Shown: positions 1-11,050 of the stretch, one piece after another
Numbering within the stretch: position 1 is the first letter of the stretch
How the letters are laid out: each line of letters begins with the position of its first letter
Assembly (NCBI GenBank): GCA_905250025.1
Contig: CAJNOJ010000058.1
Location: forward strand, 124,001 to 188,000
From: Adineta ricciae
Taxonomy: Eukaryota > Rotifera > Eurotatoria > Adinetida > Adinetidae
DNA length: 64,000 nt
Direction: 5' to 3'
Program-made: the position numbers and the translations under genes
Notes under the pieces: generated by a model
Told to the model about the DNA's origin: nothing
Database searches by the model: none
The model's input: the letters and a program-made list of their open reading frames with translations, nothing else

Positions 1-1678
1 CTTGAAAACGTAAAAAATCTTTTCTTTCAACTCTTGTGAAAATCTTCTTCGTCTTCTACATTAGCTTTGCAAGCAATATGCTGGTTTTCGTCGTGTGTGT
101 ATCACTGACCCAGCACCCGAAAGGAAATTTTCTCGACGTGGCTGGGTCACTTTTGACCACAATGTCGAAATCCGTAATATTTGCTATGAATTGAATTCAA
201 CCAAAGTTAGTCTCTCATTAGTTTGATTATGTCGAGTACAATTATCCATTTTCATTCTAGCTGCATGATGTTGACATCGGTGCTATTGTCAATCGTGAAA
301 TTAAAAATCGTATTCGTACTGTCAATGGTATTGAACACCATAAAACTATCGTACGCAATGATCTACGACATATTACAAAAATTATCAAGCTATTCGACGA
401 TCGATGGAATATCTGGGAATCGATTGGCAACGAAACTGAACAGAAAAAGACAGAGACAACGACGATCTCAACACCAACAGATGATTCCGAGATTTCATCA
501 TCAACAATGAATGTATCGCCTATGAAAAATAAAAATCCAATTGGTTTCGTTAGTTACAATCCGCTATTGAAAAATATCACTGAGTATCTCGTAGAAGAAG
601 GTGATGCAGAAGAAGAAGAATTGCTCGGTGGCGACTCGTCGACAAATGATGAAAATACATCGAGTTCGTTTGAGGTTGATAAAGAGTTAACAAAAGTGAG
701 TCAATGTGCCCATAGATCATGAAATTTAGGTTATTCGCTATTTATTTAGGTGCTCGATCGTTTGATTTTATATCTACGTGTTGTTCATTCGATTGATTAT
801 TATAATGGCTCAGAATATGCACAAGAAGATTCAATGCCGAATCGTTGTGGTGTAATACATGTTCGTGGTGCACCGTTAACCTCCATTACTCAAGCTGAAT
901 TAAAGAACTTCATCGAGCAATTTGAAACACGTGTTAGACCACTAGTTGACTTTCAAGAGAAAATCGATGACGATGAAGCTGGCAAATTAGGTCTCAAAAG
1001 TGAACAAGATGAGATTGAAAAGTTTATCAATGCAAATTGTCAAGAAGTTGGTCCTGAGAAATGGTCGTGCCCATTGAGTGGAAAGAAATTTAAAGGTCCA
1101 GAATTTGTTCGAAAACATATTTTGAATAAACATCAGGATAAACTCGATGAAGTGAAAAGAGATGTAAGTGTTCCTTTCATCTGATTGTTGAAGAAAAATT
1201 TATCCTGCTTACAGGCTGCATATTTTAATAACTATCTCTATGATCCGAAACGGCCACAATTGCCAGAGCATCCATCGAATCGAGCAGGAGCACCTCAGGC
1301 AGGACCTCATCCTTCAGGTCTACCATTACCTACACCAATGGCTGCTCAACCATTATTATCCCGGCCACCATTATGGCCTTCAAGTAAATTGAGCGATCGG
1401 ATTGTTTTCTTAAAAATCTACCCTTTACTTCATGTGTAGTGTCTGGACCTCAACATCATGGGCCTCCAGGAGGTTATTTTCCAAATCACTTTCACCAACC
1501 TCGTCATCAACGACCTCCGTTTATGTATCAAGGTGGTAGTGGACCTCCCATTAGCTCGAATCCTCGTCCACCGTACGTTTTTTCTCTTCTCTTAAGTGTT
1601 GTAAATGATGGTTTGTTTTCTAGGGGAAATCGTCAAATTCGAAGTTATGAAGATCTCGATGCACCGAACGAAATCTGA
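1..1678 (+). CDS. SRRT: ARS2/serrate (SRRT) homologue, 5' end outside the window
   Basis: ARS2 links the nuclear cap-binding complex to RNA export, decay and small-RNA processing. Visible coding exons are about 97-205 (continuing upstream), 261-695, 750-1163, 1215-1383, 1440-1572 and 1624-1678; all junctions keep frame. Marks of the family are the GWVTFD motif in the first exon, [11 protein letters not shown] followed by an AEEEELLGG acidic stretch, the long helical block starting [13 protein letters not shown], and a C2H2-type finger (CPLSGKKF, then H and H in KHILNKH). The tail is proline/glycine rich and ends in a YEDLDAP motif, as in animal ARS2. The N-terminal RS-like part and the true start lie before base 1. 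A decayed second copy of the last exons lies at 2560-3025. Confidence 0.93.
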
Positions 1679-1857
1679 TTTCAATCCGTCGAATAGTTTC
1701 AAAATGTGAAAACCATACATCCCCTGTCTTCTCGTTGTTTGCGTGGCTTTTTCTTTCATTTGTTCAATGTTGTATGAATATTCTACAAATTCATTGTTTT
1801 TTGTCTTGTAATCGTATGAAATATATCGCTGAGAATCATATTACACTCTAATGCGCC

Positions 1858-2186
1858 CGTGGGTTTTATCTTCATCACCATTGAATGTCGTATCGATCAA
1901 TGAAGCATTACTTATTTGTCCATGTGCATCATGCACTCGACTACAAATGTTTCTTGTCGATTCGAAAACGTCTACATTAATCCTTGGCGTTTCATCGAAT
2001 CTCGTTGCTGATCATTGTCTTCGTCATACATTGAGTAAATTTCCGATGTTATCGATTGAATACAAGCATGATTCGTGTACAGGTCGTGAAGAAACTTTGA
2101 TTATTTCAAAGTGTGGCTATGAAGAGGAACAGAAACAATTGTGTTTTCATCTTCGTCGTTTATTGTTGCAGTTACATAGATTATAA
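1858..2186 (+). pseudogene. Partial copy of the 3' end of the oxygenase-like gene
   Basis: From about 1864 the sequence repeats the last part of the oxygenase-like gene (5532-5852) almost base for base, through the stop codon and about 30 bases beyond. I see only a handful of differences inside the reading frame. All are silent, so the last 107 or so residues are identical in both copies. There is no start or body for this copy: it begins abruptly about 180 bases after the ARS2 stop, in what should be ARS2 3' flank. It is best read as the remnant of a second gene copy whose body was deleted, or as a recent partial duplication. Confidence 0.85.
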
Positions 2187-2220
2187 ATTTGAAATTATTT
2201 TTCTTTTGTTTTAAGGTTTA

Positions 2221-2234
2221 TACGAAGTTAATTT
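2221..2234 (+). repeat. Left arm of a 14-base perfect inverted repeat
   Basis: TACGAAGTTAATTT here is the exact reverse complement of 3036-3049. The pair brackets about 800 bases that hold an unknown stretch and the decayed ARS2 copy. I see no clear target-site duplication outside the arms. Confidence 0.6.
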
Positions 2235-2559
2235 TTAACTGAATTGGAAAACGAACAAGAGCGAATGTTTGACCGGTGTTAGGCTAGCACGACGAAATAC
2301 AGATTTTGCTAAAATCTATTTTACTAAATGAGCCGCCCCGTCCTTAGGAACTATAGGACGAAAATAAAGATGTAGGTAGAAATTTTTGTCAAGTTTGTTC
2401 CGTGAGTAAAACCGCCTTTGCGGAGTTAATTAATGCTGCACCTATACAACGAATATTGTGAAGGATAATAGACCCATTTTAAATTTGAAAGAGTTAACTA
2501 ATTAAGCATTATGAAGCACTACACTGTGAAAAAGGTCACAGAATAATGGATATAGAATC
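2235..2559. other. Non-coding stretch, origin unknown
   Basis: There is no open frame of note. It contains two short hairpin-like motifs (CGTCC..GGACG near 2340-2365 and CCGC..GCGG near 2411-2422). It lies between the oxygenase-end copy and the decayed ARS2 copy. Confidence 0.5.
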
Positions 2560-3025
2560 CAGCAGGACTTCGTTCTTCAGATATATCATTACTTACATCG
2601 ATGATAGCTCGACCACCATTATGATGGTCAAGTAAATTGAGAAGTCGAATTGATTTTTGAAAGCAAATCTATTCTTTATTTCATATGTGCTGTCTGCACC
2701 TCAACACCATCATCCTCCATGTGATAATTTTTCGAACCAATTTCTTTCATCAACCTCGTCATCCTAGCCTACTAGTTATGCATTGCATCAGTGATAGACA
2801 TCCTGGTTGTTCACGTTCTAGTCAACTGTAGTAATCGACAGATACGAAATTATGGACAAATCCGGATGCACCGAACGAAGTCTGATTTCAAGCCGACAGA
2901 TATTTTCAAAAATACGAAAATCATTCGTTATCTCTTCTACCTTTTCTTTCGTTTGTACAATGTGGTATGAATATTCTATAAACGCATCATTGCTTTTTGT
3001 CTTATAATCGTAAGAAATATATTAA
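2560..3025 (+). pseudogene. Decayed copy of the ARS2 3' end
   Basis: This stretch follows 1295-1830 in the same order: the proline-rich exon, the intron beginning GTAAATTGAG, the glycine/histidine-rich exon, the final exon with a recognisable GATGCACCGAACGAA core, and the 3' untranslated sequence. It carries many substitutions and several small gaps, and the reading frame is not kept, so it is a pseudogene fragment. It is far more diverged than the oxygenase-end pair nearby. Confidence 0.85.
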
Positions 3026-3035
3026 AATGAAAGTC

Positions 3036-3049
3036 AAATTAACTTCGTA
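3036..3049 (-). repeat. Right arm of the 14-base inverted repeat
   Basis: AAATTAACTTCGTA pairs exactly with 2221-2234. It lies just after the point where similarity to the ARS2 3' flank ends. Confidence 0.6.
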
Positions 3050-3187
3050 GTTCGTACAAATTAGAGGTCGCTACCTTCACAAATTGATATTTTCATTGGT
3101 ATTCCACATGGAACGACAAACATTCGTTTATATATAGATATATCTGTTCTACAAAAGTGTTTATTGAAAATTTTAGACCACCTTGTC

Positions 3188-5852
3188 ATGGATGTTATGG
3201 ACATTAGTGATGGTGAAGACGATGAAATATTCTCCGATTCAGATACTTGGATCTATTGTGATGAAGATATTCAGCCATTAGGTTAATTCTTTCAGAAAAC
3301 GAGTATTCTTCATTATGAATCAACATTTGATTTGCATGTGTATAGATGAGGACATAAATGAAAACAATTGGCGATTTGTTTTTCAAGAAACACTCAATAA
3401 CATTCGTGAAAATAAATTAGACGATGGTGCTCAACCACTGATATTTGATGGCACATGTAAAATTCGAATTAAGAAATTTCCTAATGCACCCTTTACTTTT
3501 CCGCTATCAAATGCATTGTGTTCTCGACTCATCTCTGAACATGGTACACCAATGGCTCTTGCAAATAGATACGATTTCTGTGGACTCAAAGTATTTGTTC
3601 ACTGACTCAAGTTTAACTTCATTTTCACTCGAATATCTTAGGTTCCGAACACAGGCTGGAAGGTTAATCCCGAAAACTTCGACTTTCCTATACCACTGTC
3701 AGCTGCTATTCGATCGTATACCTTCGAACAACTGCATCTGAATACACCCGATTTAAGTGAACATTTTGATTTGAATCTACATAAACTATTCATATTTGGA
3801 CCATGTACACACTCGAAAATATACAACTTCGATGACAAACTCTTTGTTTATCTTGCTACTGTACTGGTTTTCCTACCTTCACATTACACCGGTGGAAACT
3901 ATCGATTTATTGACGATAATGACGATAATGAAGATCTTCATCGACACTTTTTCAATCAACAGGAACTAGATAATAAGTCGAAGCCATATATTCTGATTGT
4001 GCCGCCTGATTGTCAACATGAAATTCAGCCGCTCGAAAAAGGTTTCAAACTTCTACTTGTCTATCATCTTGTTTCCAATACAAAGTAAACATGACTTGTC
4101 CAATTTGCTCTATCATATCAGTTATTTGGTGTTTCAGTTCGATTCAACAACTGATCTCTCTTCTATCGAAGCCAAAAAACCATTCACAAACAATGGAGAA
4201 CATCTTTCTTTCTCAACGTCTCCAACGAATATTTACATACTGGGAAACGAATCTTGACAAGATGCCAACGAAACTTGTCATTCCTATTCAACATTCGCTG
4301 GATTATTCGTCTTATTTCTCGATATTATTTCGTGATAGATATCGAACAATCATTGAAATTCTTACGAGAGCAATTCAACAGTTCTCGTCATTTCTTGTCT
4401 ATTCAGCTACATTACAACATGAGGCGCCATTTGGAGATCGAACAGATTCTCGGCTAGTGGTTCATTCTCTCACAATGTTAAACACAGTGAATCAAATCGC
4501 GTTACGTTTTGATTCTGACCACGAGCGTACGATCGTTCCAAACGAAGTTCTCGGTGAATTGCACATGTACATTGACTCATTCGAGCAAGCTGGTGGTCGT
4601 CAACAAGTTCTTTCCAATGGTAGACCGATTTGGTATACATAAAATTTTGATCGATTTTTCTATTCGTTTAGGTATTACAGTATTTCGTCATTATTCGAAG
4701 TTTCAAGTTCTTCTCATCATTCCACTTGTACATCAATGGGATCTTTTACTTGATGACCATGCATTTGCTTGTCATCACTTATCGTACATGCTTTCCTTAC
4801 CTACGAATGCTTTGGATAGCTTAAGCTTAAATTTACTTTCTTGTATTCTTCGTGAGAAAACTGCATCGTCGAATCTATTATTCGGTCAGATAATTCATTA
4901 TTTGATTATTCTTCGTACTCGACTTGGTCTCACGCCAAACGTTATCCAATTAATCAAACTACTCTTTCGACACAAGCAATTCCAAGATGAACTATTTTCG
5001 AATGAGAAGCTTTTTCACTGGTTAAATCGTTTAGTGGCATCGGTCGAAAGTTGGTCAATGTTTGCCATGGAATTTTTAGAACTCTTTCGCAAAGTTATCA
5101 ATTCTTCGATGCCAACGAAACTGAATGAAGTTATTCAATTTCTATTACAATTGTCCAATGCAGTATTACGAGCTCTATTCATTAATACTTTGCTTCGAAC
5201 GATATTCAAAAGACGGACACTACCACGACATGTTCTACTATCAACCTTGTGTTCGATTTTGCATCTATTGATTGTCGATGGTTCGTATTCTCTTGATTGT
5301 CAGTTAAGTCTGGCATACAATATCATTAAACGAGTACGAAAAACATCCATTGATGGTGAGATCATTGAAAAATGTTTCAAAATTCATCTGATACCAATGC
5401 TCATCAATATTTACCGTGATCTAAAAATAAAAGGAAAACAATCGCACTCGGTTATTCCGCTTTCGGCAGCATTCATTCTTATTTACGAGTATTGTTTGAA
5501 TGCACTGAACTATTACTGTTCGTCGAATAGTTTATCTTCATCACCATTGAATGTCGTATCGATCAATGAAGCATTACTTATTTGTCCATGTGCATCATGC
5601 ACTCGACTACAAATGTTTCTTGTCGATTCGAAAACGTCTACATTAATCCTTGGCGTTTCATCGAATCTCGTTGCTGATCATTGTCTTCGTCATACATTGA
5701 GTAAATTTCCGATGTTATCGATCGAATACAAGCATGATTCGTGTACGGGTCGTGAAGAAACTTTGATTATTTCAAAGTGTGGTTATGAAGAGGAACAGAA
5801 ACAATTATGTTTTCATCTTCGTCGTTTATTGTTGCAGTTACATAGATTGTAA
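3188..5852 (+). CDS. 2OG-Fe(II) oxygenase-like protein (prolyl-4-hydroxylase-like N-terminal half)
   Basis: Five exons: 3188-3281, 3346-3590, 3642-4084, 4138-4619 and 4672-5852, about 815 residues. The N-terminal third shows the FLPSHYTGG strand and the DCQHEIQPLEKGF segment typical of a family of large fungal and bacterial 2OG-Fe(II) dioxygenases, where these surround the iron site and the 2-oxoglutarate contact. By my alignment the usual HxD iron pair is replaced by YNF, so activity is doubtful. The C-terminal 390 residues are helical and leucine rich with several Cys near the end; I recognise no domain there. The start is the first ATG before an acidic leader. A polyadenylation signal AATAAA lies near 5929. 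The last ~107 residues are duplicated at 1858-2186. It could come from horizontal transfer, but it has spliceosomal introns. Confidence 0.7.
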
Positions 5853-6434
5853 ATTTGAAATGTTTTTCTCCCTTGTTTTTATGTAAAACTTTTTCCTTTT
5901 ATGTCGAAGAAAATATGATCTCAAGTAAATAAATACTCAGCAGATCATTTGCTTGTCAGTAATGATTTGGATGGTATTAAAATGTACATTTTCATGAGTA
6001 TGATGACTATTCATCCACGTATCTAATTTTTAAAGCGTCTTATCAAATGAAATGGTCCAGTCAATAACGAAATATCGACTCTATAGAATTATATCAAACA
6101 AATTTGATTATGTTGTTTTGATTTCTCTTGTACAATACAGAAATGTAACTTTCTTTTTTCATCTCTTCTTCTTCTGTCGATTGCTTTCGCAATCGTTTTC
6201 CAGCCTCTTTCCAGCCATTTATTTGTTCTTTCAACGCTACATATACATATCAACAAAGGGGGAAGAAGAAGAAGAAGAAGGAGAAATACATCATGCTAAT
6301 AATTGCTTACGTAGGCGGATAGCGCTACACATTTGTACAATCCATTGCACGCAATCCATACACATATGTTGATATGTTATATATACAATTGTAGATTATC
6401 CTCTCTTCTTCTTTTGCACTACCACCGCATATTA

Positions 6435-6444
6435 CCATAAAAGG
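6435..6444 (+). promoter_or_regulatory. CArG box (SRF site)
   Basis: CCATAAAAGG is a perfect CC(A/T)6GG match, about 215 bases before the actin ATG. Serum response factor drives actin genes through such boxes in animals. Confidence 0.6.
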
Positions 6445-6550
6445 AAATGCTCGTTGTTCTTTTCCTATCTAGGAAAACCACAGATATTACCATATATATC
6501 CTCCTTGGATATACAAGAAAGGGAAAAGGAGAGAGAAAAAGAAGAACTAC

Positions 6551-6557
6551 TATATAA
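6551..6557 (+). promoter_or_regulatory. TATA-like motif of the actin gene
   Basis: TATATAA lies about 100 bases before the start codon and downstream of the CArG box, a sensible core-promoter position. Confidence 0.45.
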
Positions 6558-6643
6558 CTCTCTATCCGATCCATTCGCGAGTTGCCTTCGATATCTTGCA
6601 TATTTATAGCAAACACATCACTTCTTACTTCTATTCGACATAA

Positions 6644-7957
<1,314 letters not shown>

Positions 7958-8501
7958 ATCTTTAGAATTAATTTCAAACAATCTAGACACATACATATGC
8001 ATTTTTTTTCTTGTCTTCTCTCATGATTTCGTACTATTTCTATGTATTCATCATCTTCTTTAATAAACCTTCTTATGCACATGAATCTACCGTCTTCTAA
8101 TGACATTTTCATCTCATACTCACATATGTCAATAAAAGAACACTTTTTGATCCAAACGACAAGTCATCAATTATCTTCCTCTCTTGCAAAGATAAGCTAT
8201 TGTCATTTTATGCAACCATCTACCATAAATACTCGTCCGAGGATTACATCAATATGAAGAGAGCACTCTCAACATGGATATTATAAATGATCCTTTCCTC
8301 GCCTACGATTATATAACTCTAAGAAAAGTTGTGCCTATTCAGTTCACTAGTTGTCACCGAAATTTATTTTCTTTTTTGTTTTTGTGACATCTCGAAACAG
8401 AAAGCAATTCACCTAAACTTTCACTTCTTGTTTAAAAAATAAAATCAATCGGAAAGGAAAAGGATTGCACAAAACACGTTTCTTTCGCTGTGAAAATCGA
8501 T

Positions 8502-9071
8502 CTAGTTCCTTTTTGCTTGTTTATACGGTTGCCAACAATGTAACAACATATTTGCCATGTATAAACTGAACGCATGAATTTGTACCATTATAATCAGGAA
8601 AATATACCAAAGTACCAATAGTGGAAAGCCGAGAAATGTTTGTGGCTCCACGTCGTCCAACTTCTTCTTTGATTTCAAGTTTTGAAATGTAAATAAATCG
8701 CTCAGATTAAAGATGATTGTTGTCATTGTCGTACCAAGACCAAATATAACAGTTCCACGAAAGAAAACTTTGATTAGGAAAATATTATTTTTATTGATAG
8801 CCAATAGGCCACATATCGATGGAATAATTGTAATCAGCCATAAATAATGCCACATATGCGGCCGCGGAACATCTAGTTTTGTTAGGCCCGGTATATGATA
8901 AGCTGTAACTTGGAAAACAACAAGACTTGCAAGAAGAAAATGAAGATAGATTAAAATGCGTAGACGTGATTTCGTTTCTGCACTAACACGGTAGTGTGAA
9001 GCAATAGTTTCACGATGCTGAAAATCACTTCCATCTGTGCCAGTAACACGTTGTGAGCCTGGTAAAGACAT
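8502..9071 (-). CDS. JAGN1: Jagunal homologue (JAGN1), copy 1
   Basis: Jagunal is an ER membrane protein needed for ER organisation and vesicle traffic. This single-exon frame gives 189 residues with four hydrophobic segments. The conserved opening GTDGSDFQHRE, the long first membrane helix after LRILIYLHF, and the VQIHAFSLY motif before a basic C-terminus (QAKRN) match the family (human 183 residues). A splice-acceptor-like ctttttCAG lies directly against the ATG, suggesting a 5' UTR intron or a spliced-leader addition site. It lies about 110 bases after the ZDHHC gene on the same strand. The copy at 13769-14338 encodes the same protein. Confidence 0.93.
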   Translation of the reverse strand: MSLPGSQRVTGTDGSDFQHRETIASHYRVSAETKSRLRILIYLHFLLASLVVFQVTAYHIPGLTKLDVPRPHMWHYLWLITIIPSICGLLAINKNNIFLIKVFFRGTVIFGLGTTMTTIIFNLSDLFTFQNLKSKKKLDDVEPQTFLGFPLLVLWYIFLIIMVQIHAFSLYMANMLLHCWQPYKQAKRN

Positions 9072-9180
9072 CTGAAAAAGAAGCAAAACATGATTATCTT
9101 GATTTCGGTTTTAAATCAGCATTCAATTAACAAAAAAATTATCACAGAACACAAAAGCTTGATTAAAATCTATCTGAAAC

Positions 9181-10422
9181 TTAGATGCGTTTTGTACCAA
9201 TCCGCTGTGAATCATTTGTTTCCATCGTTCTCATATCGAATGTCATTCCATCGCCGATAGGTGACGATGATATCAATGGAGAGAATAAGACCAGCTGCCA
9301 TCGTTTACCAAGAACAACTTCTAAATTGGTTGGTAAACTTCGACCAGTGTCATACAAGTGTATATTGTGTTGATATTCGTGCCAGGTTTGACTTTTGACA
9401 ATCAGAAAGAACTGTTGAACGATTAGCGTCGATATGTAGAGACTTAACATAATTGAAGTCGAACAAAGAAATGACAGCAAGAGAGAAAAATGATCGAGAA
9501 GACTGAATAACCATGCTCCAAGTGGAAACAAACAACCTAGAATAGAAAAGAAGGAAAATAGAAGAATCTGCTTTGTGATCTAGTTTACAAATGGCAAGAA
9601 CATCGATCGATTTATCAATAGCCTAACATCATATAGGTTATTTATCTGATTTCCATCAGACGAAAACAAGATCTAAGGATTGTGCTAACCGTTTGGGATT
9701 TCTCATCATGATTATCAAATATTTATATTGTTTGCATACATTGTTGAGTATGTCATAGGGCATCGATAAGATAATTAGAAACCTTACCAATGATAACACG
9801 CCATGAAAATGTTCCAACGAGTTCATATGTGTAATCCATATGCAGAATATTGCAATAGAATAGGCCGATCTAAAAGCATAAGACAATTAATTGTTCTTGA
9901 TCGTTTCGAGAGCAGTCTCCTTACCCAAGTCCAAACTAAAAAGCATACATAGTATCGAATATTTCGCAACCCGATACATCGTCCGATGAAACTACAATGA
10001 TGCTCATGTTTTAAAATACATCGTTTACATAAAAAGCAATGTTTCGATCGTGGCGGAACGTTAACTTCACATTGATGACAATAATGCCAGTTACAGTGAT
10101 AATAAATAAGATCTTGCGACTTGTTGTCTGCTGTAGTCGCTTGTATCGTAGCAGCTGGTAACATAACTGGACAAATAATTGTATCGACAGACGTATCAAT
10201 TATCATTGATAAATAGAGATTTCCCATCACATTGAAGATAGCATAGAAACCGAATAGAAGATGAAGAATTTCTTTATAAGTGAAGATATTATGATAAACT
10301 GTTGGTAATATCACACTTAATTCGAATATCACATACACACTTATCAGAAATAATGTCAGAAATATTGGCACTAATTCGCCGCGATCTCGCGGTATTAAGA
10401 ATTTGAGCTTGCGACTAACCAT
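9181..10422 (-). CDS. ZDHHC-type palmitoyltransferase, copy 1
   Basis: Adds palmitate to cysteines of membrane proteins. Three exons, 10422-9925, 9869-9788 and 9536-9181, give 311 residues. Membrane helices lie near residues 18-42 and 50-75, followed by the cysteine-rich domain (CHQCEVNVPPRSKHC) and a signature that reads E140-H-H-C143 instead of DHHC. Further helices lie in exons 1-3. The GRCIGLRNIRYY stretch after the active cysteine is typical of the family. The Asp-to-Glu change is present in both copies, so it is not a read error. The C-terminus has no obvious ER-retention signal. Which vertebrate ZDHHC it matches best cannot be told by eye; ZDHHC24-like is a guess. Confidence 0.9.
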
Positions 10423-11050
10423 TATTTTTTGTCACACAATCTAAAATCAAATCCAAAGATTTACCATTCACCTGAATACCCTGATTATCTCCAATTCGTT
10501 CTGACATATCTATCGTGATCCGTTAGTCTCTTGATAGCATATTTGTTTTTCAAGAAAGAAAAGAAAAAGAAAGGTTTTTTTCTTTAATCAATAATAATCT
10601 ACCAAAAATATGGTCAATTATTTGTGTTTCTTTTTTTTAAATCTTTCTGATATATGCAAACAAAACAGACGACAACAGACATGATGATGTTTCACCCGCA
10701 TTTGCGCATGCGCACAAGAAGAAACAAAAAATACACATAGAAAAAAAACCGAGCAGATGAGATGTTTTAACGGTGAAAATAACGACCAAAATAATTGTGC
10801 TATGAAAGCGCACGATTTGAATCTCCATTAAATAATATAAAGAAATAGCAGGGAAAGAAGAAGAAGAAGAAGAAAAACAATGTATACACAAAACAAACAA
10901 AATACACACACACATACATATGTTTACGAATAAGGAAAGAAAACATCGATCCAAAAACGAAGAAGAACAAGAAAGAGAGAAACTCTATGTATTATGATAT
11001 GATAATCTAAAAATAAAGTTGGATGTTGTCAATTGATTCCCATACGAACT
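10423..11050. other. Intergenic region between ZDHHC and macoilin
   Basis: Holds a GAA/GA-rich microsatellite (10857-10874) and poly-purine tracts. No coding frame is supported. Confidence 0.5.
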
